A DNA stretch of 10,398 nt, taken from an uncultured Lentisphaeria bacterium (lineage in GTDB: Bacteria > Verrucomicrobiota > Lentisphaeria > Victivallales > Victivallaceae). The notes under the pieces were generated by a model. That model worked only from the letters and a program-made list of their open reading frames with translations. It did no database searches and had not been told where the DNA came from. The position numbers were made by a program, and so were the translations under genes. The DNA lies in the NCBI GenBank assembly GCA_903821255.1, contig CAIJKT010000802.1, positions 1 to 10,398 on the forward strand, in the 5' to 3' direction. Shown piece by piece: positions 1-6,325 of the stretch. Position 1 is the stretch's first letter; the number at the start of each line of letters is the position of its first letter.

Positions 1-118
1 CAAATGCACCCGCAACGAGTTCAATTTTGCCGTCCAGCCGCGAGGCCATCCGGTGAACGTTGCCGATAAATGCTCCAGGACCGCCGCCGACCATACCCAT
101 TCTGACTTTACGTTTCAT
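1..118 (-). CDS. Gfo/Idh/MocA family oxidoreductase, N-terminal fragment
   Basis: The first 39 codons of a gene that reads leftwards and leaves the window. The translation has a beta strand followed by the glycine-rich dinucleotide-binding loop [12 protein letters not shown] (residues 8-19), then NVHRMA and a second strand, IELVAGAF. This is the Rossmann start of the Gfo/Idh/MocA family, whose members oxidise or reduce sugars and cyclitols with NAD(P). The variant loop GGGPGAFIG followed by VHRMA is one I associate with a subgroup found near sugar isomerases. The start is supported by a CAGGAGA ribosome binding site (124-130 on the plus strand) just upstream. Substrate cannot be inferred from this fragment. 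It lies downstream of two sugar isomerase genes on the same strand but is separated from them by a strong terminator, so it probably has its own promoter. Confidence 0.88.
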   Translation of the reverse strand, partial: MKRKVRMGMVGGGPGAFIGNVHRMASRLDGKIELVAGAF

Positions 119-173
119 GCTATTCTCCTGCGATTATTATTAAATAATATTGAGTTTAAAAGATTCAAAAATT

Positions 174-202
174 AAAATAAACACAATGTGTTCATTACAC
201 AA
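174..202 (-). promoter_or_regulatory. Candidate promoter with embedded operator for the oxidoreductase
   Basis: On the minus strand a -35-like TTGTGT (197-202) is separated by exactly 17 nt from a -10-like TATTTT (174-179), which would give a leader of about 48 nt before the start codon at 118. The spacer contains a perfect 13-bp palindrome with one central base, AACACAATGTGTT (180-192). It is overlapped by a second inverted pair, GTGT...ACAC (188-200). A dimeric repressor bound there would block polymerase. The elements are seen directly; their use as a promoter and operator is inferred. Confidence 0.4.
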
Positions 203-252
203 ATTGCAAAAACTATTATTTGTTGACTATAAGTCTAAAATTACAGCAAAAA

Positions 253-289
253 ACGGCGAAAAGGAGTTTTTGAAAACTCCCGCCGCCGT
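253..289 (-). terminator. Bipartite rho-independent terminator after the isomerase operon
   Basis: An inner hairpin GGAGTTTT-TG-AAAACTCC (263-280) is enclosed by a second stem, ACGGCG (253-258) with CGCCGT (284-289). The internal loop between them is AAAA on one side and CGC on the other. Read on the minus strand, the outer stem ends in CGCCGT and runs straight into a U-rich tract. This fits an intrinsic terminator for the isomerase gene that ends at 314. It lies between that gene and the oxidoreductase start, so it separates the two transcription units. Confidence 0.8.
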
Positions 290-313
290 CCGGGAAACTG
301 CCATTCCGCAAAT

Positions 314-1060
314 TTATGCCCTGATTGCAGCCATGATGTTATTCATGCTGATTTTAGCGCTCTCAAGCTGAGGGCGGCGACAGGAGTCCTGTTCGTAAAT
401 AACCCATTCCGCGATACTGGCGCGCGCCGCCTGCAATATACCCCGCAGATCAATACTGCCGGTCCCGACTTCAGTAAAACTGCCGTCCGTTTTATCCATA
501 TCCTTCAGATGAATCAGCGGCAGCCTGGCAGCGTATTTGGTCAAATACGCGACAGGATCGGAACCGCCTTTCTTGATCCAGTAGGTGTCCAGTTCAGCTT
601 TGACCAGTTGCGGGGAAGTCCTGGCATAAAACAGATCCAGGGCGATGCCGCCGTTAATAGCCTCAAACTCCTGTGCATGATTGTGATAAGTGAAAACCAT
701 GCCATTGGCGACGGCAACGCGTCCGGCCTCGTTGCACTTTTCGACCAGAATATCAAAATCCTTGATAAAATTACTGCACAGGCTGGTTACCAGATACTTG
801 CAGCCAATGGCTTTCGCGTATTGATAACATTTATCGCCGCTGTTCAGCACCGCATCCAGCGATACATGCATCCCGCAGGCGGACACGCCGATTTCCTTCA
901 GGAACGCCGCCAGTCCGGCAGGCTCCATATCGCCGTACATCCCGGCAAATTCCATACCCTGATAGCCCATTGCCGCCAGTTCCCGCAACACGCCTTTGAA
1001 ATCTTCTTTCAACGGTTCACGGACCGTGTATAACTGAATTCCAAGCTTAAAATCTTTCAT
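314..1060 (-). CDS. Sugar phosphate isomerase/epimerase, xylose isomerase-like TIM barrel
   Basis: A 248-residue cytoplasmic protein of the AP-endonuclease-2/xylose-isomerase-like TIM barrel superfamily (PF01261 type). Family landmarks appear in order: GIQLYTVRE at residues 7-15, the strand GMEFAGMYG (35-43), GMHVS (63-67), YHNHAQEFE (125-133), ELDTYWIKKGG (156-166), PLIHLKDMD (181-189) and VIYEQD (220-225). Glu131, Asp158, His184 and Glu223 are the likely divalent-metal ligands. Length is normal to slightly short for the family (roughly 250-290). The start is supported by GGTGGAG just upstream on the minus strand. It follows the xylose isomerase-type gene by 58 nt on the same strand and is probably co-transcribed with it. 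The family covers many keto/aldose isomerisations and epimerisations, so the substrate is unknown; inosose dehydratase-like or hydroxypyruvate isomerase-like roles are possible. Confidence 0.88.
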   Translation of the reverse strand: MKDFKLGIQLYTVREPLKEDFKGVLRELAAMGYQGMEFAGMYGDMEPAGLAAFLKEIGVSACGMHVSLDAVLNSGDKCYQYAKAIGCKYLVTSLCSNFIKDFDILVEKCNEAGRVAVANGMVFTYHNHAQEFEAINGGIALDLFYARTSPQLVKAELDTYWIKKGGSDPVAYLTKYAARLPLIHLKDMDKTDGSFTEVGTGSIDLRGILQAARASIAEWVIYEQDSCRRPQLESAKISMNNIMAAIRA

Positions 1061-1088
1061 TTCTCCACCTTTTTTTTAAATAAACCGG

Positions 1089-1106
1089 GGAGGCGTAATT
1101 ACCTCC
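1089..1106 (-). other. Intercistronic hairpin between the two isomerase genes
   Basis: GGAGG (1089-1093) pairs with CCTCC (1102-1106) around an 8-nt loop that is itself mostly palindromic (GTAATTAC). It lies in the 58-nt gap between the two isomerase genes. On the minus strand it is followed by an A-rich rather than a U-rich stretch, so it does not look like an intrinsic terminator. It could stabilise or separate the two cistrons. No function can be shown from sequence alone. Confidence 0.35.
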
Positions 1107-1118
1107 TCCATGATTGAA

Positions 1119-2150
1119 CTAACCGAGTATGCTTTCCATGATATAGAGATCAAGTTCTTCGTAATCACGGGCGGCGCGTAATTTAGCCATCTTCTTCTGA
1201 TCGAGGCTGCGGCTGATCGCCAGCAGTTTCAGGAAAATTGTCCGGCTGTTGGACAGATGTTTACAGGCGACATTATCCTTCTGCGTGCGCATCGCCTTGA
1301 CGTCCAGGCCCACCCATTCGCCGTTATTGCCGAAACCGTGTTCGTCCAGAATCCTCACCTGATTCAGCGCCCTGCGCAGGTCCACGCTGCCGAAAGATTT
1401 ATCCTGGTCGAATTTCAGCCCGTTCTGGTCGTTCAGATGGACGCTCCATAATTTGTTATGCGCCATGGCATAACCCATTTCATCAGACGGGTCAAGTCCG
1501 GCCAGCAGAGCATGGGCGGATTCGATCAGGCAGCCGACCCTTGACGGATCACTCGTCAGCATGCCAAGCGCAATGGCATGGCCGATAGTCGGAATATAAG
1601 TATGGTCCATCGGCTCATTCGGCTTGGACTCAATCATGATTCTGATTTTCGGATCATAATCCAGCATCAACTGAACCGCTTCCGCGATCTTCTCAGTTGC
1701 CCATACTGAATCTTTGGCTTCGCGGATGTAGGTGCCTTCGCGGGCAAGCCACAGCACAATATTTTCAGTTCCGAGCGCTTTGGCAATATCAATGGTGCGC
1801 AGACTGCGTTCCAGCGCGTATTTGCGGCAGGCCGCGTCATTACTGGTGTAGCCGCCATCAACCGTCCGCGGATCCTCCCACAGCCTGGGCGCGACGAATT
1901 CGGCAGTCAGTCCATGTTCGTCAAGCTTGCTCTTCACTTTCTTCGCTTCGGCAATTATCTGCTTCGGCGTCAAGTCGTTCATATTGGGAACCGCATCGTC
2001 GTCGTGAAACTGGACGCCGTCAAACCCGAGCTTCCTGTACATGCCGAGTTTCTTGTTGAACTCAATGCTTTCACGAACTTTCGGACCGAACGGGTCCGCC
2101 CCTTCATGAATGTTCCACGGACCGAATGAAAATCTGAATGTTCCAGCCAT
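1119..2150 (-). CDS. xylA: Xylose isomerase (class I type)
   Basis: A 343-residue TIM-barrel isomerase predicted to interconvert an aldose and its ketose (D-xylose to D-xylulose if the name holds). From memory it aligns along its length with actinobacterial class I xylose isomerases: FGPW (9-12), DPFG (19-22), catalytic His49 in FHDDD, GGYTSND (99-105), WLAREG (134-139), the Glu174/Lys176 motif IESKPNEP, Glu210 and His213, KFDQDKSFG with Asp248 and Asp250, and Asp283. At the position of the family's metal-1 aspartate in HIDLNG this protein has His238 (SVHLNDQNG), so true xylose specificity is not certain. The start at 2150 is preferred because AGGAGG lies 6 nt upstream; the frame opens 27 nt earlier only at a TTG. 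The product is shorter than the roughly 385 residues of Streptomyces enzymes, mostly at the C-terminus. It is divergent from the AraC regulator. Confidence 0.85.
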   Translation of the reverse strand: MAGTFRFSFGPWNIHEGADPFGPKVRESIEFNKKLGMYRKLGFDGVQFHDDDAVPNMNDLTPKQIIAEAKKVKSKLDEHGLTAEFVAPRLWEDPRTVDGGYTSNDAACRKYALERSLRTIDIAKALGTENIVLWLAREGTYIREAKDSVWATEKIAEAVQLMLDYDPKIRIMIESKPNEPMDHTYIPTIGHAIALGMLTSDPSRVGCLIESAHALLAGLDPSDEMGYAMAHNKLWSVHLNDQNGLKFDQDKSFGSVDLRRALNQVRILDEHGFGNNGEWVGLDVKAMRTQKDNVACKHLSNSRTIFLKLLAISRSLDQKKMAKLRAARDYEELDLYIMESILG

Positions 2151-2285
2151 GATCAGCCTCCTGATGTTGTGTTTCAATTAATCACATATTTTTTTGTGTC
2201 TTATATAATTATATCGTTTGTAAAATGTTAAAACCTTGACAATATTACTAAAAAATAGCACAAAACAACGGAAATCCGGCAGAAC
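2151..2285. promoter_or_regulatory. Divergent xylA / araC-type control region
   Basis: This AT-rich 135-bp spacer lies between the divergent isomerase and regulator genes. It holds a perfect 12-bp palindrome, ATATAATTATAT (2203-2214), which gives a TATAAT on each strand: 2204-2209 on plus and 2208-2213 on minus. The minus-strand -10 has no good -35 at the usual distance, which is typical of activator-dependent promoters. A consensus TTGACA lies on the plus strand at 2236-2241 but lacks a clear -10 partner. A CACA...TGTG inverted pair flanks a T-run near 2184-2199. Control by the neighbouring AraC protein is inferred. Confidence 0.35.
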
Positions 2286-3188
2286 ATGAAAAACGTCACG
2301 GCATTGCGCCGCAAATACCTGAGCGGCGGAACTTATCCGATAGCCATCAGGACGATCAGCGGCGATGCGTCTCCCCAGCACGAAGGCGACCTTACCGACA
2401 TCCGGCATTCGCACGATTTCTCCGAACTGGTGATAATCACCGAAGGTTACGGCGTTCACTGGATTGACGGGGAGGACTATCCGGTAACCGCAGGCGATAT
2501 CTTCGTTATTCAGGGAAAAACAGCACATTATTTCAAAGAGCGCCACAAGCTCTGTCTGTTCAACGTGATGTTCGAGCCGAAACGGCTGGGCCGGAATCTG
2601 CAGAAGTTGCAGGAGATCGCCGGGTATAACGCGCTTTTTCTGCTGGAGCCGGCCTACCGGCGGCGTCATAAGTTTAAAAGCCGCCTGCACATTACCAGGC
2701 ACGCCCTGATTCACGCGGAAACAATTGTCAAAAGAATGGTCGAGGAGTTTCAACAGCAGCAGCCGGGCTACGACACCATGCTGCTGAGTTTTTTTATGGA
2801 ACTGCTGGTGTTCCTGTCGCGGGAATATTCAATGATGGAAATACCGCAGGCGAGGTCGCTGTACCGCATCGGCAACATCATCGGGGAACTGGAAAAGCAC
2901 TACAAGCGGAACTGGCAGCTTGATGATATCGCCCGTTTTGCCTGCATGTCCAAGAGCAATCTGCTGACGGTTTTCAAGGAAGCCACCGGCCAGTCTCCAA
3001 TCGAGTACCTGATCCGGATACGGCTCCAGAAAGCGGCCGGGATGCTTATTTCGACTCCGCTCGCAATCGCTGAAATCGCGCCGGAATGCGGCTTTGCCGA
3101 CTCCAATTACCTGACCCGGCAGTTCCGCAAGGTGTATGAAATATCGCCACGAGAATTTCGCAAAAAATCATTAGTCAACATCAAATAA
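2286..3188 (+). CDS. AraC family transcriptional regulator
   Basis: A 300-residue DNA-binding regulator. The N-terminal half is a cupin-type sensor domain: RHSHDFSELVIITEG (residues 40-54) carries His41 and His43, and AGDIFVIQGKTAHYF (69-83) is the second cupin motif. The C-terminal 100 residues form the double helix-turn-helix of the AraC/XylS family. The first HTH is LDDIARFACMSKSNLLTVF (212-230). The second spans about 258-284 and ends in GFADSNYLTRQFRKVYEISPREFR. These sensors usually bind a sugar and act as activators. The gene is divergent from xylA, so control of the isomerase operon is the simplest inference. The ribosome binding site before the ATG is weak. The downstream small gene has its ribosome binding site overlapping this stop codon, implying co-transcription. 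Confidence 0.93.
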   Translation: MKNVTALRRKYLSGGTYPIAIRTISGDASPQHEGDLTDIRHSHDFSELVIITEGYGVHWIDGEDYPVTAGDIFVIQGKTAHYFKERHKLCLFNVMFEPKRLGRNLQKLQEIAGYNALFLLEPAYRRRHKFKSRLHITRHALIHAETIVKRMVEEFQQQQPGYDTMLLSFFMELLVFLSREYSMMEIPQARSLYRIGNIIGELEKHYKRNWQLDDIARFACMSKSNLLTVFKEATGQSPIEYLIRIRLQKAAGMLISTPLAIAEIAPECGFADSNYLTRQFRKVYEISPREFRKKSLVNIK

Positions 3189-3197
3189 GGATAATCA

Positions 3198-3467
3198 ATG
3201 AACAAAACAGAATGCCGCGCCGGATGCGGCGCATGCTGCATCATCCCGTCCATTTCGTCGGCGATTCCAGGAATGCCGGAAGGTAAACCGGCGTTTGTGC
3301 CGTGCATTCAACTGGCACAGGATTACGGCTGTAAAATCTTCAACTCGCCGGAGCGACCGAAAGTTTGCGGTTCGCTGCGTCCGTCGCGCGAAATGTGCGG
3401 CAACTGCCGCGAAGATGCCGTCAGCCACCTGACCGGGCTTGAGCAACTCACCGCTCCCGGCAAATAA
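3198..3467 (+). CDS. YkgJ family cysteine cluster protein (YeiW-like)
   Basis: An 89-residue cytoplasmic protein with nine cysteines (6, 10, 13, 14, 36, 45, 57, 67 and 70). It contains CRAGCGACC near the N-terminus, then [12 protein letters not shown] and later [11 protein letters not shown]. This is the UPF0153/YkgJ cysteine-cluster family, and the central sequence matches my memory of E. coli YeiW closely. The cysteine pattern suggests zinc or iron-sulfur binding, but the biochemical role of the family is not established. The start is set by AAGGA at 3187-3191, 6 nt upstream and overlapping the AraC stop codon, so it is probably translated from the same message. A link to sugar metabolism is not evident. 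Confidence 0.88.
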   Translation: MNKTECRAGCGACCIIPSISSAIPGMPEGKPAFVPCIQLAQDYGCKIFNSPERPKVCGSLRPSREMCGNCREDAVSHLTGLEQLTAPGK

Positions 3468-3490
3468 TCAATTCAGCCTGTCAAATATTA

Positions 3491-3518
3491 TTTGCGCCGC
3501 TGGAATTTACCATATAAT
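3491..3518 (+). promoter_or_regulatory. Candidate promoter for the LolA-like / S41 protease operon
   Basis: A perfect -10 hexamer TATAAT (3513-3518) lies 16 nt after a -35-like TTTGCG (3491-3496), in the 111-nt gap before the next gene. Transcription would begin near 3525, giving a leader of about 50 nt that is AT-rich and contains the GGAG ribosome binding site. The -35 is poor, so the assignment rests mainly on the -10 and its position. Confidence 0.42.
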
Positions 3519-3578
3519 AAAGCTATATTTCAGATACTGTTTTTATAAATATAAATTTTTCATGGAGAATTAACGATT

Positions 3579-4571
3579 ATGCGTAAAACCCTGTTCATCC
3601 TGCTCGCCTGTTTCTCGTTCGTGTTGTGCGCTCCGGCGCAAGACAACGGCAACGCGACCGGAATCACACTGGAAAAATTGCTGGACAACATCGACAAAGC
3701 CGTCGACCCGGACAATAAAGCCAAAGACATAAAGACGGTCATTTCGAAATATGACGGTTCCGTTTCGATGCAGGATATCAAGCTGCAAATAACCACCATG
3801 TTCAAAGCGCCGGCCAAAAGCAAGACTATCATAAAAGCCGGTGAAAATATGCCTGACAGCATTGAGCTGTTCAACGGGCAGGACGGCTGGACAATTGTTC
3901 CGGGCATGGGGGTGCGGCAAATCAACGGGGCGCAGCTCGAATTCATGAAATTTACCGCCCAAATGAGTAATCCCGCCAACCGTATGAGAGATATTTTCCC
4001 GAAAATTGAACTCTCGCCGGTGCTGGAAAAGATTGACGGCAAGGACTGCTACAAGCTGACCTGCCAGGCAGACGCCAGGCTGAAGCAGCTCCCGCTGGCG
4101 ATCTACGTTGACATCAAAACATTTCTTCCCGCGAAAATGGTGATAATGGTTTTCACCGATATGGGGCAGATTCCCGGAACAACCTTCTATTCCAATTACC
4201 AGAAAATAAATGGACTGGTCATACCGACCGAGCAGAAAACCACCACGATGGGCATGGAGATGGCAACTAAACTGGCATCCATTAAATATAACGAAATCAT
4301 AGCCGATTTCGAATTTGATGTGCCGAAGGAATTTAATGCCCCGCAGACAGAAGCTCCGGTTCCGGCCAAAAATCCGGCACTGGCCCAGGCGGATGCCCCG
4401 CCCAAATCCGTGGCCGCGGACAAGTTGAGCAAGAAGAAAAAAATCGCGAATAAGCTTAAGAAAAATAAAGCCAAGATGCTTGATGAAGCAGCCAAAGATA
4501 ATCCAGACAGCGCTGACAATGACAGCAATGACGACGACAGCAAAGACAAAGACGATGACAATAAGGATTGA
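3579..4571 (+). CDS. Secreted LolA-like (outer membrane lipoprotein-sorting type) protein
   Basis: A 330-residue exported protein. A signal peptide (MRK followed by a hydrophobic core to about residue 17) ends at A-P-A before Gln21, a signal peptidase I site. Cys17 does not sit in a convincing lipobox. Residues about 28-252 have the alternating-strand character and motifs of LolA/LppX-type half-barrel proteins: an N-terminal helix LEKLLDNIDKAV, FNGQDGWTIVPGMG (98-111), CYKLTC (157-162) and YVDIKTFLPAKM (176-187). The family binds acyl chains or carries lipoproteins in the periplasm. The C-terminus is unusual: a Pro/Ala linker (255-278), a lysine-rich block (282-299) and an Asp/Lys tail (302-330). 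A GGAG lies 11 nt before the ATG, rather far. The gene stops 3 nt before the S41 protease, so the two form an operon. The fold assignment comes from sequence character only. Confidence 0.68.
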   Translation: MRKTLFILLACFSFVLCAPAQDNGNATGITLEKLLDNIDKAVDPDNKAKDIKTVISKYDGSVSMQDIKLQITTMFKAPAKSKTIIKAGENMPDSIELFNGQDGWTIVPGMGVRQINGAQLEFMKFTAQMSNPANRMRDIFPKIELSPVLEKIDGKDCYKLTCQADARLKQLPLAIYVDIKTFLPAKMVIMVFTDMGQIPGTTFYSNYQKINGLVIPTEQKTTTMGMEMATKLASIKYNEIIADFEFDVPKEFNAPQTEAPVPAKNPALAQADAPPKSVAADKLSKKKKIANKLKKNKAKMLDEAAKDNPDSADNDSNDDDSKDKDDDNKD

Positions 4572-4574
4572 TTA

Positions 4575-5891
4575 ATGAGAATAACGAAGCTCGTTCCGCT
4601 TTTCTCCTGTCTGCTGCTGGCCGCAGCAGCAGACGCCGAAGTCGCGTACAAGCAGGACAAAGCCTCTGACTCATTTTCCAGACACGCCGTAACGGTTTTA
4701 GATGAAGTCTGGACAAACATCAGGAAGAGCCATTTCGACCAGGATTTTGAAAAAAACCACCGGGAACGCATCTACAATAAATATCTGCCGGAAATAAAGA
4801 AAGCCGGCAACGATATGCAGCTTGCCGGGATTCTGAATCGCATGGTCAAAGAATTCGGGCAGAGCCATATCCAGGTGCTGCCGCCGGTCAATGACCTGGA
4901 AATAATGGCGCTCCATGCCGCCGAGAAAAATGTGGAGCCGGAGCCGTTAAACACACAGGATGTTCCGGCCGACGTCGGAATCATGCCATGCATTGCCGGA
5001 GGCAAGCTGTGCGTATTGCGCACGATAAACGGGTCCCCGGCCGACGCTGCGGGGATCAGGGCCGGCGACTGTATCGTCAGTATCAACGGACTTAAACTGG
5101 ACACCTCGGTAAATTCCTACATTCCCTGGGATACGCTTACATCTTTTCTGCTGGCCGGGATGCCGGAAAGCAAAGTTTCCCTGACGACAGTCAACAGCAG
5201 GGGCATCCAGAAGGAATATAAGCTGACCCGCAAACCCAATGGTTTCAACTGGTTCAAATTCGGGGCCATCCCCCGGACCTATGGCGCATTCTATGCGGAA
5301 GTGCTTCCCGGCAATATCGGCTATGTCCATCTGACCGCATTTTTTCCTGATCAAATCACCTCGTTCGTCAAGGCCGTTACCGGAAAATTGAAAGATGTCA
5401 GCGGTCTCATCATTGACATGCGGAACAACGTCGGCGGAGTGGTTATTCTGCCGCAATGGCTGGCGGGATGGTCCTGTCCGCAAGTCATCAAGATGGGCAA
5501 ACTTCAGCTCAAGGAAGCCACGCTTACCCCGTCCTCCTATCCTCAGCAGCAATGCTTCAAGGGCCCGGTGGTGATTTTAATCAACGAAGGCACCGCCAGC
5601 GCCGCTGAAATTTTTGCGGCCTCGATGCAGGATTCGAAAGCCGCCGTATTATTCGGCGCCACCACTTCCGGAAAATGCCTGCCGTCACAATTCCTGCGTC
5701 TGCCCAGCGGCTTCCGCCTTCAGACAATTTTCGGCAACTATGAAAGGGAAAACGGCCAACACATTGAACATCTCGGTGTCACCCCCGATGTTCCTGTAAC
5801 CCTGAAACTATCCGATCTTCAGAATAACATTGACTCCGTCCGGGAAGCCGCCGCGAAATATCTGACGCAGCAACTGGCAGCTAAAAAGTAA
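4575..5891 (+). CDS. S41 family carboxy-terminal processing-type serine protease with PDZ domain
   Basis: A 438-residue exported protease. A signal peptide covers residues 1-21 (MRITKLVPLF then LLLAAAADA, likely cleaved after Ala21). A helical N-terminal region ends in FGQSHIQVLPP (94-104), typical of S41 proteins. A PDZ domain spans about 133-218, with the characteristic GSPADAAGIRAGDCIVSING at 153-172. The catalytic core follows: GNIGYVHLTAF (246-256), GLIIDMRNNVGG (277-288), NEGTASAAEIFA (337-348) with nucleophile Ser342, and GATTSGK (361-367) with general base Lys367, so the Ser-Lys pair is intact. HLGVTPDVPV near the C-terminus is also typical. It should act in the periplasm on unstructured C-termini. 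The start has AAGGA in the tail of the preceding gene, 3 nt after whose stop the ATG lies. The first gene's charged tail is one conceivable substrate, which is speculation. Confidence 0.92.
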   Translation: MRITKLVPLFSCLLLAAAADAEVAYKQDKASDSFSRHAVTVLDEVWTNIRKSHFDQDFEKNHRERIYNKYLPEIKKAGNDMQLAGILNRMVKEFGQSHIQVLPPVNDLEIMALHAAEKNVEPEPLNTQDVPADVGIMPCIAGGKLCVLRTINGSPADAAGIRAGDCIVSINGLKLDTSVNSYIPWDTLTSFLLAGMPESKVSLTTVNSRGIQKEYKLTRKPNGFNWFKFGAIPRTYGAFYAEVLPGNIGYVHLTAFFPDQITSFVKAVTGKLKDVSGLIIDMRNNVGGVVILPQWLAGWSCPQVIKMGKLQLKEATLTPSSYPQQQCFKGPVVILINEGTASAAEIFAASMQDSKAAVLFGATTSGKCLPSQFLRLPSGFRLQTIFGNYERENGQHIEHLGVTPDVPVTLKLSDLQNNIDSVREAAAKYLTQQLAAKK

Positions 5892-5991
5892 ACTTCCCCC
5901 CCTGGATTCCCGGCGCTTTCATGGCCGGCACATGGAACAGAATTTGTGCTTCAAGTGCCGATAAGTCTTTCTTTTGTTGAATAAATAATTT

Positions 5992-6086
5992 GCAGTATGC
6001 GGCTTATGACAGTATATTGTACGGATGATATCTCTTTGATGGCAATGATAGTTTAATGCTTAATTGACACTATGTTGGCATACTGC
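5992..6086. repeat. 9-bp perfect inverted repeat enclosing 77 bp
   Basis: GCAGTATGC (5992-6000) and GCATACTGC (6078-6086) are exact reverse complements at the two ends of a 95-bp AT-rich segment. ATTT flanks both sides, directly on the left and after one extra base on the right. This could be the remnant of a very small non-autonomous element or a coincidence. No transposase-like sequence is inside. Confidence 0.3.
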
Positions 6087-6123
6087 GATTTGGTTTTTAA
6101 ACCGCAATAATCAGCCCGAATAG

Positions 6124-6167
6124 TTAAACATTCATTTTCTGTTTTTTCCAGCAGGACGAATGTTTAA
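6124..6167. repeat. 10-bp perfect inverted repeat with 24-nt loop
   Basis: TTAAACATTC (6124-6133) and GAATGTTTAA (6158-6167) are exact reverse complements. Neither strand has a U-tract directly after the stem, so it is not a convincing intrinsic terminator. It could be a protein binding site or an RNA hairpin in the leader of the large gene at 6326. Confidence 0.35.
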
Positions 6168-6325
6168 AAAGCCAATTTTTGACAAACTGATGGATCGAAA
6201 CGCATCCGCCGGCTTTGTATTTGTCCGTAAAGCCATCGAATACTTGCATATCGTCATTTTCGAAAAACTGTAATTGTGCGGCAATAGCTTTGAACCTATG
6301 ACATAAAGTATGAGTAAATGCAGCG

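Larger units (their letters stand above)
5892..6325. other. Gene-poor 434-bp gap with inverted repeats
   Basis: I see no convincing gene here. The gap holds a run of seven C (5896-5902), a weak GC hairpin without a U-tract just after the protease, a 9-bp inverted pair GCAGTATGC / GCATACTGC (5992-6000, 6078-6086), a short hairpin GGTTT-TT-AAACC (6092-6103), a 10-bp inverted pair TTAAACATTC / GAATGTTTAA (6124-6133, 6158-6167) and an isolated TTGACA (6064-6069) without a good -10. A 37-codon plus-strand frame (6160-6273) has AGGA 4 nt before its ATG but no recognisable homology. The promoter of the large downstream gene must lie here but I cannot fix it. Confidence 0.5.

Noticed and set aside
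150..371. 73-codon plus-strand frame with a hydrophobic C-terminal segment
   Set aside because: It spans the minus-strand terminator and the end of the isomerase gene, has no ribosome binding site, and its hydrophobic end is the antisense of coding sequence.
2151..2177. Upstream extension of the xylose isomerase-type gene by nine codons
   Set aside because: The extension begins at TTG and would read through the AGGAGG that serves the ATG at 2150; the product after that ATG already begins like the family.
2178..2753. 191-codon minus-strand frame opposite the AraC gene
   Set aside because: It lies antisense to a clearly recognised AraC regulator and across the control region; the translation shows no family features.
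4196..4771. 191-codon minus-strand frame rich in Ser/Leu
   Set aside because: Its composition is the antisense of the Asp/Lys/Ala-rich tail of the LolA-like protein and the signal peptide of the protease.
5905..5935. Hairpin CCGGC / GCCGG after the protease gene as a terminator
   Set aside because: The stem is only 5 bp and no U-tract follows.
6064..6092. TTGACA as promoter of the large gene
   Set aside because: A perfect -35 but no acceptable -10 at 16-18 nt, so a promoter cannot be assigned.
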